This document shows positions 8,071 to 16,499 of a stretch of DNA of 31,379 nt, one piece after another. Each line of letters begins with the position of its first letter. Position 1 is the stretch's first letter. Position numbers and translations under genes: made by a program. The DNA is from CAZBWE01 sp964440735. Its GTDB lineage: Bacteria; Planctomycetota; Phycisphaerae; Sedimentisphaerales; Anaerobacaceae. The notes beneath the pieces were generated by a model, which saw only the letters and a program-made list of their open reading frames with translations, was not told where the DNA came from and did not search any database. The stretch covers positions 1-31,379 of the forward strand of contig CAYTTK010000010.1 in the NCBI GenBank assembly GCA_964440735.1. The letters are read 5' to 3'.

Positions 8071-9633
8071 GTGATAGTTCAGTGCAAGATAAACAGTGCA
8101 ATTTTCCTGCTTGCTGGTATTTTCGGCTTGCTTTTTACGGGATGCGTTTGTGCCAATGGCAACTATCAAAATGAGAGAGTTTATTTGATAGGCGATGATT
8201 TCACCGCCTGGCAGGGAAAAACAGGAGAGTGGGAAATCGTCGGGGATGTCTCTATGAATCCTGAGAATGAAAAACTCCTAAGGAGCAAGCCGGGCAAAGG
8301 AGTAATTGTGAATGGACCTACCGGAAAGACCTCACATCTTTTCAGTAAGGCAGAATTTGGTGATGTCAGGTGCCATATCGAGTTTATGGTTCCCAAAGGT
8401 TCCAACTCCGGGATATATTTTATGGGTCTATATGAGATTCAGGTATTTGACAGCTGGGGTGTTAAAACACCGAAGCACTCCGACTGTGGCGGCATCTACC
8501 AGCGATGGGACGATAACAGACGCCCCCAGGGCTATGAAGGCCATGCTCCGCGAGTCAATGCCTCTTTGCCGCCCGGCCAATGGCAAACGTTCGATATCAT
8601 CTTCCGGGCTCCCCGTTTTGATGATAGGGGCCGGAAAATTTCCAAAGCCAGGTTCGAGAAGGTGGTCCACAACGGAACTGTAGTTCATGAAGATGTTGAG
8701 CTTACCGGGCCGACGCGGTCCAACGCTTATTCAGAAGAAAAGCCGGTTGGGCCGTTGATGTTTCAAGGCGACCATGGGCCGGTTGCATATCGTAACATCT
8801 GGTTAGAACCGGCAGGGGCAAATCCTTTCTTTGCGATGGACACCGGAACGAAAGATGCCAAACACAAAACCGCTAAAAAACAAGTGGAGATGCTAAAAGA
8901 ATTGGGATACGCCGGCATCGGCTACACAGGATGCAAGAGAGTGGCTGGAATGCTCGAAGAACTGGATAAGAACGGCTTGAGACTTTTTACAGTCTATCTG
9001 GACGTAAACATCGACACCGGCCAGAAGAAATATGACCCGCGGTTGGAAGAAGCAGTCAAGATATTAAAAGGGCGAAATACGATACTCTGGCTCTGTATAA
9101 AAAGCGAAAAGTGCAAGCCGTCTTCGCCCGAAGGTGATGCACAGGCAGTGGAAATTATCCGGGAGATTGCAGATATGGCGGCTAAATCCGGGTTGAGGGT
9201 GGCATTGTACCCGCATTACGGATTTTGGCTTGAGCGAGTGGAAAATGCGGTTCGGATGGTAAAAAAAGTGGACCGGAACAACGTAGGAGTTACCTTCAAT
9301 CTATGTCACTGGCTGAAAGTAGATGATGAGAAAAATATGAAATCAGTGATGGAATTGGCAATGCCTTATTTGTTCGTGGTGACGATTAACGGTGCGGACA
9401 GCAAAGCAGAAGACTGGGAAGGCCTGATTCAGACATTGGACCGCGGCTCCTTTGACGTTCGGCATTTCTTACAAACGCTGAATGAAGTTGGTTATACCGG
9501 TCCGATAGGACTGCAGGGATACGGCATAGCCGGCGACGTGCACGAGAACCTTAATCGCTCAATTAATGCATGGCGTCAGCTTTCCAGTCTGCGGACTTCG
9601 CAGCAAAAGGGGCCAAAAGATGGAAATTCTTAA
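8071..9633 (+). CDS. DUF1080 (3-keto-disaccharide hydrolase-like) and TIM-barrel fusion, exported
   Basis: Two-domain exported protein of 520 residues. Residues 1-25 are a signal peptide ending LLFTGC; Cys-25 could be lipidated, although Phe at -3 is not the usual lipobox residue. Residues about 35-247 are a DUF1080 (3-keto-disaccharide hydrolase) jelly-roll, with DDFTAWQG, GSNSGIYFMGLYEIQVFDSWG and the closing GPVAYRNIWLEP. Residues about 252-508 resemble a xylose isomerase/AP-endonuclease type TIM barrel (HYGFWLERVENAVRMV, VGVTFNLCHWLK, GYTGPIGLQGYG). Start GTG 8071 was chosen for AAGGAAGG 8 bases upstream; GTG 8050 is an alternative. It follows a Gfo/Idh oxidoreductase, which fits oxidation of a glycoside to its 3-keto form followed by cleavage here. 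The barrel might isomerise or open the product. Confidence 0.82.
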   Translation: MIVQCKINSAIFLLAGIFGLLFTGCVCANGNYQNERVYLIGDDFTAWQGKTGEWEIVGDVSMNPENEKLLRSKPGKGVIVNGPTGKTSHLFSKAEFGDVRCHIEFMVPKGSNSGIYFMGLYEIQVFDSWGVKTPKHSDCGGIYQRWDDNRRPQGYEGHAPRVNASLPPGQWQTFDIIFRAPRFDDRGRKISKARFEKVVHNGTVVHEDVELTGPTRSNAYSEEKPVGPLMFQGDHGPVAYRNIWLEPAGANPFFAMDTGTKDAKHKTAKKQVEMLKELGYAGIGYTGCKRVAGMLEELDKNGLRLFTVYLDVNIDTGQKKYDPRLEEAVKILKGRNTILWLCIKSEKCKPSSPEGDAQAVEIIREIADMAAKSGLRVALYPHYGFWLERVENAVRMVKKVDRNNVGVTFNLCHWLKVDDEKNMKSVMELAMPYLFVVTINGADSKAEDWEGLIQTLDRGSFDVRHFLQTLNEVGYTGPIGLQGYGIAGDVHENLNRSINAWRQLSSLRTSQQKGPKDGNS

Positions 9634-9922
9634 GTTATTGCGCGATTATTTTCCAATGGCGGTCTTTACGGGTAAGTGCCTGGTTTTCATAAGCGAGGAA
9701 TGGCGTGTTGAGCTTACCGAGCATAAAGACAGCGATTTTAGTAAGGCACAGAGTGAGCCATCAGTTATAAGGGTTAGAATATTCAAAAAGGCACTCGACG
9801 GCGAGTTCCTCTCCGGCCATTATGAAGATTTTCAGCTTGAGTCGTTAGGCGAACTTGCCGAGCAGATTGAAAAGTATGTCCAACTGGCTGTTGGGGTGAA
9901 CCTCAGGGAAATCGTTGAATAA
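9620..9922 (+). CDS. Hypothetical protein, 100 residues
   Basis: An unrecognised 100-residue protein, MEILKLLRDYFPMAV to NLREIVE, with no membrane segment. It appears to be an alternating strand/helix fold, with strands CLVFISEEWRVEL and SVIRVRIFKKAL and a C-terminal helix. Its start overlaps the end of the DUF1080 gene by 14 bases, and AAGGGG lies about 7 bases upstream, so it is probably translationally coupled to it. The position suggests an accessory role in the same sugar cluster, but nothing in the sequence shows what. Confidence 0.6.
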   Translation: MEILKLLRDYFPMAVFTGKCLVFISEEWRVELTEHKDSDFSKAQSEPSVIRVRIFKKALDGEFLSGHYEDFQLESLGELAEQIEKYVQLAVGVNLREIVE

Positions 9923-10001
9923 CATTCTGGATACCGGAGGACGCTTGCTGTCGGGCTACGGCTGGCTCCGCCCAGACGAGTTTGTTTGAATTTAACTTTC
10001 T

Positions 10002-10298
10002 ATGGCGAATTTGTCGGCACAACAAGTTGATGGGGGTATTGTTTTTACAGTAAAGGTTGTTCCCGGCAGCAGCAGGACAGCGGTTTGCGGCCTGCTTGAT
10101 GGTATGATTAAGATTAAAGTTTCTGCGGCTGCAGAGAAGGGAAAAGCTAATAAGTGCGTGCTGGAGCTTCTGGCTAAACAACTTGGTGTAAAGAAAAACG
10201 CTGTTCATATAATTTCCGGCCAGACTAATCCGGTCAAGCACATTCAGATTCAGGGGCTCAGTCCTGAGGCACTTTTGAAAAAGCTTAACTTAACTTAA
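10002..10298 (+). CDS. DUF167 (YggU family) protein
   Basis: A 98-residue cytoplasmic protein of the DUF167/YggU family, whose function is unknown. The family signature is clear: VKVVPGSSRTAVCG, IKIKVSAAAEKGKANKCVLELLAK and HIISGQTNPVKHIQI. Length matches the family (about 95-110). It has no clear ribosome binding site and follows a 79-base spacer holding a GC-rich weak stem (9950-9977). The MATE gene begins 20 bases after it. Confidence 0.9.
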   Translation: MANLSAQQVDGGIVFTVKVVPGSSRTAVCGLLDGMIKIKVSAAAEKGKANKCVLELLAKQLGVKKNAVHIISGQTNPVKHIQIQGLSPEALLKKLNLT

Positions 10299-10318
10299 AT
10301 TAAACAGGACCTAAGTGA

Positions 10319-11728
10319 ATGAACGATAAGCCAACACATGAAATTCCAGTTGTGGTAGAGGAGACCTCCCTTGGATATATGCTGAAGCTGGCGACTCCAG
10401 CAGTAGTGACGACCATATCATTTACTATTATGCAATTTGTTGACAGGTTTATGGTTTCACGCCTTGGGACGGAGGCATTGGCGGCCATTTTGCCAGCTGG
10501 TTTTGTCAGTTTCTTACCCGGTGCTTTCACGATAGGGGTGATGACGAGCTTAAACACACTCGTAAGTCAAAGGTTGGGTAGAGGTGACAAAAGGGGCTGC
10601 TCGAATTATTACTGGCAGGTGATGTATATGGGTCTTGCGTATTCGGTGTTGATGATTGCGATTATGTGGCCGGCGGCACCGTGGATATTCAAAATGATGG
10701 GCCAGCCGCCGGCTGTTTGTGCTATGGAAGTTATATATCTACGAATTATGCTTTATACCCAAATACTGGCGGTTATTAACTGGGCAAGCGGTCAGTTCTT
10801 TATGGGTATCCATCGTCCTATTATTACTATGTATTCATCGTTGTGCGGGCAGGTGGTAAATGTAGTAGCTAACTATGTATTGATTTTTGGCAATTTTGGT
10901 TTTCCACGGCTGGAGATAGCAGGTGCCGGCTGGGGGACATTTATCGGGATAGCCGTCGGCGCTGTAATAAATATGGTTGTGTTTTTAAGTGGTAATATAA
11001 ACGCGACTTTTAAGTCCAGGCGGACGTTAAATATCGATTTTAGCAAGATGTATGATTTGCTGAAAGTGGGACTTCCTGCGGGATTTGAACTGGTGGTAAA
11101 TGTTGCCTTTTGGGGAGTAATTTTGTTCAGTCTGGTTGGCAGATTCGGCAAAGAGGCATTAGCTGCGACAAGTGCCGTTCTTGCCTGCACAAATGTCTCA
11201 ATTATGCCGATAGTTGGGATAGGGACGGCATTGACAGCGGCAGTAGGTAAAACAATCGGGCAGGGCAAAAAAAATCTGGCAATGAAACAAACGAGTGTCT
11301 GTTTGAGGATTGCACTGGTTTATATGGGTGCGGTTGGTCTTTGTTTTCTTATATTTAGAAAACCCTTGATGCGATTTTGGACTTCTGACGCCAAGGTGAT
11401 TGACATCGGGGTCAAAATTTTAATTTGTGCAGCTATATATCAGGTTTTCCACGCGGCACGGACTATTTACAGCAGCTCTTTGCGTGGTGCAGGTGATACA
11501 GTTTGGCTGGGAACGGTATCGACGTTGGGAGCCGTGATAATATTAGGAGTCGGTGGTGCACTTATAGTTAAATTTCTCCCTTCTCTTGGTTCCGTGGGGC
11601 CCTGGATTGCCGCTGCAATCAGTATTATTGCGGTTGGCCTGGCAAATCGCTGGAGATTTAAGAGCAAGAAATGGATGCAGATAGATTTATTTAAGCGCCG
11701 CCCTGTTGGTGTACCGGTCGATGTTTAG
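10319..11728 (+). CDS. MATE family efflux transporter
   Basis: Inner-membrane multidrug or metabolite exporter of the MATE family, driven by H+ or Na+. The 469 residues hold about 12 hydrophobic spans in two related halves. The first half has KLATPAVVTTISFTIMQFVDRFMVSRLGTEALAAI, here noted for its P-x(n)-D-x-F-x(2)-R-LGT-AL pattern. The second half has VGLPAGFELVVN, GKEALAATSAV and GAGDTVWLGTVS. AGGA lies 9 bases before the ATG. A basic tail (KSKKWMQIDLFKRRP) ends it. It converges on the DUF1080 lipoprotein gene. Substrate is unknown. Confidence 0.92.
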   Translation: MNDKPTHEIPVVVEETSLGYMLKLATPAVVTTISFTIMQFVDRFMVSRLGTEALAAILPAGFVSFLPGAFTIGVMTSLNTLVSQRLGRGDKRGCSNYYWQVMYMGLAYSVLMIAIMWPAAPWIFKMMGQPPAVCAMEVIYLRIMLYTQILAVINWASGQFFMGIHRPIITMYSSLCGQVVNVVANYVLIFGNFGFPRLEIAGAGWGTFIGIAVGAVINMVVFLSGNINATFKSRRTLNIDFSKMYDLLKVGLPAGFELVVNVAFWGVILFSLVGRFGKEALAATSAVLACTNVSIMPIVGIGTALTAAVGKTIGQGKKNLAMKQTSVCLRIALVYMGAVGLCFLIFRKPLMRFWTSDAKVIDIGVKILICAAIYQVFHAARTIYSSSLRGAGDTVWLGTVSTLGAVIILGVGGALIVKFLPSLGSVGPWIAAAISIIAVGLANRWRFKSKKWMQIDLFKRRPVGVPVDV

Positions 11729-11769
11729 CCAGCAGTTGTTTCGTGTTCCATGTCATGTAAGCCATATTA

Positions 11770-12435
11770 CTAATCGAGCTTTTGCAGGCGGATGTTTCGA
11801 ATTGCTGCGGTTGTGCGCCAGGAGGCGATACCCAACGGTTGAGACAAATCAACTTCCGGTCGGATATCGATATCTCGGCCGGTCGTTGTTATATTTACAA
11901 GCTCTTTGTCATCGAGCCAAGCCTCAATCCTACTTGGCGTGACTCGCAGACGAACATGATACCATCGTCCATTCTCAAATGAGATAATTCGCGTGGTCTC
12001 GTTTTCAACGGCGTCATAGTAATCAATATTTGACAAGCCACAGACCTCGCCACCCCAGCCGCCGAGGATTAGTGAGCAGGAATTGCTATCGACGGGAAAG
12101 GTTAGTCCGCAGAAGAAATCGCTGCCTATAACTCGCATTGCTTCAAGTGTGATTTCATAATTCATTCGTTCGAGCGGACCAGTCCAGGTAACACCGGTCA
12201 GGTCGTTGCCCATTTCGAGAAATATGCTGCCATTTTTAATATAGACATTACCCTGGCCGCCGAAATTAGTAACATTCCACTTACCCAATGTCCTGCCGTT
12301 AAAAAGACTAATTTGACGTGGTGTGCGGCAACCCGCCAGCGCGATGGCACAAAGCGGCAAAAGCATTGCATATAGCGCAGCCGGCAGCAAATGACGTAAT
12401 GAGGTATTTACAGTTATAGTGCGATTTAAGCTCAT
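11770..12435 (-). CDS. DUF1080-like lipoprotein
   Basis: A lipoprotein of about 221 residues with a single DUF1080 (concanavalin-like, 3-keto-disaccharide hydrolase-type) domain. A long signal sequence ends in the lipobox LAGC at Cys-36. The body has SLFNGRTLGKWNV, the start typical of DUF1080, then ENGRWYHVRLRVTPSRIEAWLDDKEL and the closing IASWRTTAAIRNIRLQKL. ATG 12435 is preferred to GTG 12438 just before it. It stands alone on the minus strand, convergent with the MATE gene. It may be only a carbohydrate-binding homologue, since the region that aligns with longer hydrolases is short. It is the second DUF1080 protein in the window. Confidence 0.8.
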   Translation of the reverse strand: MSLNRTITVNTSLRHLLPAALYAMLLPLCAIALAGCRTPRQISLFNGRTLGKWNVTNFGGQGNVYIKNGSIFLEMGNDLTGVTWTGPLERMNYEITLEAMRVIGSDFFCGLTFPVDSNSCSLILGGWGGEVCGLSNIDYYDAVENETTRIISFENGRWYHVRLRVTPSRIEAWLDDKELVNITTTGRDIDIRPEVDLSQPLGIASWRTTAAIRNIRLQKLD

Positions 12436-12589
12436 CACATTTTTATCATCATAAAAAACCCATTGAAAAAAATAACATCGGCCTCCAGATTATGCAAGAG
12501 TTATACTCAATGAGGCCAATTTTTGGTATCATAATTATCGAAAATATAAGAATATCAAGGAACTATCTGACGATAAGATTCGTAGATAT

Positions 12590-12614
12590 AGACACTTACT
12601 ATAAGACAGTGTCT
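12590..12614. promoter_or_regulatory. Inverted repeat upstream of the TPR gene
   Basis: AGACACT (12590-12596) and AGTGTCT (12608-12614) form a perfect 7-bp inverted repeat with 11 bases between, 41 bases before the TPR gene start. A few Ts follow. It could be an operator, a leader hairpin or a weak terminator. The rest of the 219-base divergent spacer shows nothing else clear. Confidence 0.35.
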
Positions 12615-12654
12615 TTTACAAAGGAACAAACAGCTAAACATTGTTGAGAAACCA

Positions 12655-14262
12655 ATGAAAAAGATTTTTCTGTTAATGATTTGTGTTTTAAATCTTTCTT
12701 CTGTAGTCCAAGCTGGCCGATACAGGCCTTTGGCCAATGAGGGTAAAAGCGGTCTGTATTCAAGGTCAATTGAACAGGTCCTGCGATTGGAAGAAGATGA
12801 GGTTGACTTGGCCACCGCAGCCCTAATTATCTCCGAGAACTGGAGTGATTTGGTGCATGGCCGAAGACATCTGGCAGAATTAGATGATATGGCGATGGAG
12901 ATTCGCGATAGATTGGAGAGGGAAAGAGTGGGTATGAATTATCAAGTGATTGCGGTGATAAACAAATATTTATTTGATGAGCTGGGATTTGAATCGATTC
13001 CGGATGCGAGAGACCCAAATGATTTGTTTCTGCATACGGTCCTTGACAAAAAACGGGGATATTGCCTGAGTCTTTCCATTCTGTATCTTTCAATAGGCGA
13101 ACGGCTTGGATTACCTTTGTATGGGGTGGTTGCACCAGGCCACTTTTTTATCAGATTCGATAACAAACAGGTCAGATTCAATATTGAAACAACAAGCAAA
13201 GGTGGAAATGCCCCGGATGAGCACTACATAAGTAAATTCAAAGTGCCGGAAGGTGATAATGAAAGCATCTATATGAAGAATCTGAACAAGATTCAGACAT
13301 TGGGCTGTTTTTTTAACAATCTCGGGAACGTCTACGAAGATATTGGTAACATAGACTCTGCGCTACTTGCGCTGGAAAGAGCGGTGGAGATAAACCCGAC
13401 TCTATCTGAATCCCGTTCGAATTTGGCAAACGTTTACTTGAAAATTGGTCGGGTGCAAGAAGCGATATACGAATACCTCGAAGCTCTGAGTATCAATCCA
13501 AACGATGCAAAGACATATAATAACCTGGGAAACGCGTACACCCAGCAAGGATTGTTGAGCAAGGCGATTTTGCAATACCAGCAGTCGTTGGCGCTGGAAC
13601 CGAACTTTATAGATGCTTACAAAAATCTGGCTTTAGCTTATTGCAAACAAAAAAGTTTTATGCTCGCAATAACTCAATTAAAACGAGCATTCATTTTAGA
13701 GCCAAAAGATGCCTCTCTATACAGCCAAATGGGTGATGTTTATATCCAGATGGAAAATTATGAAGGAGCAATATTGCAATATAAAAAGGCCCTGCAGATA
13801 AAGCGGGATTTAATCGAGGTCTATTGTAGTCTGGCATATTGCTACAATAAACTGGGGTCGATTGGTGATGAAATTCAAGCATATGAAAGTGCTTTGGCTA
13901 TTAAACCGGACTTGTTAGCTGCTTTGATAAATCTGGGCAACGCATACTTCGGAAAGCAAAAATATGATGCGGCTATTGAGCAGTATGAAAAAGCCGTTCA
14001 GATAAATCCGGATGAAAGTATGTTTTATTATAATCTGGGTTCTGCGTATTCCAATAGACAGTTGTATGAACAGGCAGTAGGTGCGTATCTGAAGGCCGTT
14101 GAGATTGAGCCGGAGATAGGTGATGCTCATTTTGGTCTCGCTTTAGGGTATTATAAGTTAAAAAAATATGAATTGGCCTACAAGCACATAAAAATTGCTA
14201 AGGAATTAGGCGTAAACGTTACGGAAGACCAGCTTAATGCTATCAAAAGCCGTTTGAAATAG
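12655..14262 (+). CDS. Exported SirB1-like transglutaminase and TPR protein
   Basis: A 535-residue exported protein. Residues 1-20 are a signal peptide (MKKIFLLMIC...VVQA). Residues about 45-180 match the SirB1/Transglut_core2 domain: INKYLFDELGF, then DKKRGYCLSLSILYLSIGERLGLPL and GVVAPGHFFIRF. Cys-137 and His-163 are placed like a transglutaminase-type Cys-His pair, so it may keep hydrolase or transferase activity. From about residue 217 to the end there are roughly nine tetratricopeptide repeats with 34-residue spacing (LGNVYEDIGNIDSALLALERAVEINP and similar), a protein-binding scaffold. Such combinations occur in planctomycetes and proteobacteria without known function. No strong ribosome binding site is seen. 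A terminator follows the stop. Confidence 0.85.
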   Translation: MKKIFLLMICVLNLSSVVQAGRYRPLANEGKSGLYSRSIEQVLRLEEDEVDLATAALIISENWSDLVHGRRHLAELDDMAMEIRDRLERERVGMNYQVIAVINKYLFDELGFESIPDARDPNDLFLHTVLDKKRGYCLSLSILYLSIGERLGLPLYGVVAPGHFFIRFDNKQVRFNIETTSKGGNAPDEHYISKFKVPEGDNESIYMKNLNKIQTLGCFFNNLGNVYEDIGNIDSALLALERAVEINPTLSESRSNLANVYLKIGRVQEAIYEYLEALSINPNDAKTYNNLGNAYTQQGLLSKAILQYQQSLALEPNFIDAYKNLALAYCKQKSFMLAITQLKRAFILEPKDASLYSQMGDVYIQMENYEGAILQYKKALQIKRDLIEVYCSLAYCYNKLGSIGDEIQAYESALAIKPDLLAALINLGNAYFGKQKYDAAIEQYEKAVQINPDESMFYYNLGSAYSNRQLYEQAVGAYLKAVEIEPEIGDAHFGLALGYYKLKKYELAYKHIKIAKELGVNVTEDQLNAIKSRLK

Positions 14263-14273
14263 AACAAATCATC

Positions 14274-14300
14274 AGCGAATTTCATTCGCTCTTCTTTATT
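14274..14300 (+). terminator. Probable rho-independent terminator of the TPR gene
   Basis: AGCGAAT (14274-14280), loop TTC, ATTCGCT (14284-14290): a perfect 7-bp stem followed by CTTCTTTATTT. It begins 11 bases after the TPR stop codon. Confidence 0.65.
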
Positions 14301-14426
14301 TGAGCAGCGAAACCTTAATAATAAAACAATCCCGCTATTGATTTGTGAAATAATCACGCTAAAATCAACAAAAACCCCCCAATGAAACTGGGGTATAAAT
14401 ATTAAAGACCGCTTACGATTTTTATT

Positions 14427-15479
14427 ATGCAAACAAAAGACGACATCTTGAATTTGCTTAGAGAACAAGGCTCTGAAGCAGCGAGGAAAAAGCAGCGTGG
14501 CCTGATATTGCAGCCGGGTGCAGTAGGTGATTGCATATTGACCATTCCATTAGCTAAATTTATGAAAGATTCTCTCGGATTGGGATGTATTGATGTTCTC
14601 GGGCACACTGAGTATATCGGTATTTTACCGGGACGGAGTTGTATAGATAGTATCCGCTCCATAGATTCGCTGGATTTACATCGATTATTTGCTGAAACGA
14701 ATGCGTTTGACCTTGCGGACGGAGACCCTTTGATAAATGCTTTTGCTGATTATACCTGGATTGTGACTTTTCTGGGTGAGCCGAACAATAACTTTGAACA
14801 AAATCTAATTTTCACTGCCAATTGCAGTCATAGTGCAGAAGTCATAACATTATCGATGAAACCGCCAAAGAAATTCTGCGGTCATTTAACTGATTTTTAT
14901 ATACAACAATTTATCGAGCAAAGTGGTTTGTCTTTAGAGTCACGGAAAATTGAACCTGATAAGGTCCTAATAAAAGCAACCGAAGTTGACATAAACACAG
15001 GCGAAGAACTGCTGAGGGAAATAGATGTTGATTCTGGCAAGAAGCTGATAATCATACAGCCCGGTAGCGGCGGTTTGAATAAATGCTGGAACTTAGATAA
15101 CTTTTTGTCGGTGGCTAAAGAGCTTTGTTCAAAGGATGTTGAGGTGATGTTCTTACTTGGCCCCGCTGAGCTGGATAGATTTAGCAAAACAAAGATAAAA
15201 AAAATAAGCAACGTTGCAAAGTGTCTTTCTGGTTTGTCTTTAACGCAGGTATTGGGGCTTTTAAGCTGTTCGTATGGGTTTTTAGGCAATGATAGCGGTA
15301 TTACACATCTATCTGCCACGTTGGGTATCAAGACCCTTGCTGTTTTCGGGCCGACTAATCCGGATGTATATGGTCCTATTGGGCCGGCTGTAACAGTTTT
15401 TGCGAAGAAGACCACCGCCTTTGCAAAGAGACCGTCGCCAAGCTTGCAGAAGAAGATTTTAAGGACTTTAATAATTTAG
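14427..15479 (+). CDS. Glycosyltransferase family 9 (ADP-heptose:LPS heptosyltransferase-like)
   Basis: A 350-residue GT-B glycosyltransferase of family 9, which adds heptose or similar sugars to lipopolysaccharide core on the cytoplasmic side of the inner membrane. The N-terminal domain has ILQPGAVGDCILTIPLAKFM, the family's G-x-GD motif. The C-terminal half has IIQPGSGGLNKCWNLDNFLSVAKEL, VEVMFLLGPAE and the strong nucleotide-sugar site FLGNDSGITHLSATLGIKTLAVFGPTNPDVYGPIG. It ends with a short Ser/Lys tail. It is probably transcribed alone, with hairpin terminators before and after. Donor and acceptor cannot be read from sequence. Confidence 0.88.
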   Translation: MQTKDDILNLLREQGSEAARKKQRGLILQPGAVGDCILTIPLAKFMKDSLGLGCIDVLGHTEYIGILPGRSCIDSIRSIDSLDLHRLFAETNAFDLADGDPLINAFADYTWIVTFLGEPNNNFEQNLIFTANCSHSAEVITLSMKPPKKFCGHLTDFYIQQFIEQSGLSLESRKIEPDKVLIKATEVDINTGEELLREIDVDSGKKLIIIQPGSGGLNKCWNLDNFLSVAKELCSKDVEVMFLLGPAELDRFSKTKIKKISNVAKCLSGLSLTQVLGLLSCSYGFLGNDSGITHLSATLGIKTLAVFGPTNPDVYGPIGPAVTVFAKKTTAFAKRPSPSLQKKILRTLII

Positions 15480-15505
15480 ATATGTAAAGGATAGGACTTG
15501 ATCTG

Positions 15506-15536
15506 ACAAACGGTCTTTTTCCGTCTGTAAATTTTT
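15506..15536 (+). terminator. Probable terminator of the glycosyltransferase gene
   Basis: ACAAACGG (15506-15513), loop of Ts, CCGTCTGT (15521-15528) gives a stem of 7 pairs and one mismatch, followed by AAATTTTT, 26 bases after the stop codon. Confidence 0.5.
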
Positions 15537-15609
15537 GTGAAGCATTTTTTTAACACTTACCATTTTCATTTGTGAAATCTGTGAAATGAGTTTTTTATTA
15601 TCTCTTTGC

Positions 15610-15640
15610 TCTGGGTGGTTACAATTAACCACCGACCAGA
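15610..15640. other. Long near-perfect hairpin in a convergent spacer
   Basis: TCTGG-GTGGTTA, loop CAAT, TAACCAC, bulge CGA, CCAGA: 12 base pairs with one 3-base bulge. No T-run follows on either strand, so it is not an ordinary terminator. It lies in the 425-bp gene-free stretch (15480-15904) between the convergent glycosyltransferase and methyltransferase genes. Apart from this, the terminator at 15506 and the stem at 15694, I see no gene there. Confidence 0.5.
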
Positions 15641-15693
15641 AATTTCAAGATAGGTTTCTTAAGAAATGATGAGTTCATTCGATAAAATTAACA

Positions 15694-15738
15694 GGGCCGG
15701 GTGCGGAGGGAGAGGAAAGAGAGGAAAATTCCCGGCCC
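15694..15738. other. Perfect 8-bp GC inverted repeat around a purine-rich loop
   Basis: GGGCCGGG (15694-15701) and CCCGGCCC (15731-15738) enclose 29 bases that are almost all purines on the plus strand (GGAGGGAGAGG, AAAGAGAGG). Read on the minus strand it lies about 170 bases past the methyltransferase stop and is followed by TGTTAATTTT, so it may end the minus-strand operon or be a structured RNA. Confidence 0.4.
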
Positions 15739-15904
15739 CGTATATTAATCATATCAAAAATTTTATATCCTGTCAAGAGAATTTTTTAAAAGGACGTAAC
15801 CATATAGAGCATAAGGACTTAGGACAAGCTTCAAATGTCGTATATGGTATTTTGCTTTAATCAAACACCAATCAATTCACTGATTATCTGCAGCGTTTGT
15901 GGCT

Positions 15905-16432
15905 TTAGCCAAACCTAGGTCTGCACTTTATGTGGTCAGGGTTCTGTTCGAAGATATCCCATTGGCCGGATTCTGAGATATAGCTCCTGGTGACATGCCG
16001 TCGCTGATGGCCATCATCGATTACCAAAAAGCCATCTGTTTTGGTTATTCTTTTCAGCTCTGCCAAGAATTCTGTGTGATTCTTGATAATGTGAAACATA
16101 TCAATAGCACATACCACATCTGCTGTCTGGTCGGTTAAAGTGCTGTCATATCCTTTAACCAGTATGGGAACGACGTTTTTTAGTCCGTATTTGTCAATTT
16201 TTTTCTTCACCGCTTCAATAGCCAGTTCGTGAATGTCAACGGCGAAGACCTTGCCCTGCTGGCCAACGAGCTTAGCGAATCTGATGGTGTATCTGCCCGG
16301 CCCACAGCCATAATCCACGATGGTCATACCCGGCTGAATACCGAATATTTTGACGCGATTATCTATATATGGATATACGAAATCTATGATGTGAAAAATG
16401 ATGTTCATCAATTTAAAGGTGCAATCAGACAT
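15905..16432 (-). CDS. Class I SAM-dependent methyltransferase
   Basis: A 175-residue Rossmann-fold methyltransferase. Motif I, VDYGCGPGRYT, is at residues 39-49. The acidic end of strand 2 is VFAVDIHELAIEAV, and ADVVCAIDMFHII plus LKRITKTDGFLVIDD are motifs IV and V. Start ATG 16432 (MSDCTFKLMN) has AGGAG close upstream and matches where small methyltransferases of this UbiE-like type begin; an upstream GTG (16483) would add 17 residues with no ribosome binding site. It is the last gene of a minus-strand run after the SDR and the ASKHA protein. Substrate is unknown. The context could suggest corrinoid-linked methyl metabolism, but this is only proximity. Confidence 0.85.
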   Translation of the reverse strand: MSDCTFKLMNIIFHIIDFVYPYIDNRVKIFGIQPGMTIVDYGCGPGRYTIRFAKLVGQQGKVFAVDIHELAIEAVKKKIDKYGLKNVVPILVKGYDSTLTDQTADVVCAIDMFHIIKNHTEFLAELKRITKTDGFLVIDDGHQRRHVTRSYISESGQWDIFEQNPDHIKCRPRFG

Positions 16433-16499
16433 TCTCTCCTGCTTTCTCTTCAGGATTTGTCTTCTTAAACCCATACGCAACACTACTTTTAAGTTTACT

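Noticed and set aside
9950..9977. GC-rich stem between the 100-residue ORF and the DUF167 gene as a terminator
   Set aside because: The stem is bulged and no T-run follows closely.
15666..15860. 64-residue ORF after the glycosyltransferase
   Set aside because: It crosses the GC inverted repeat and has no family features and no conserved-looking start; probably chance.
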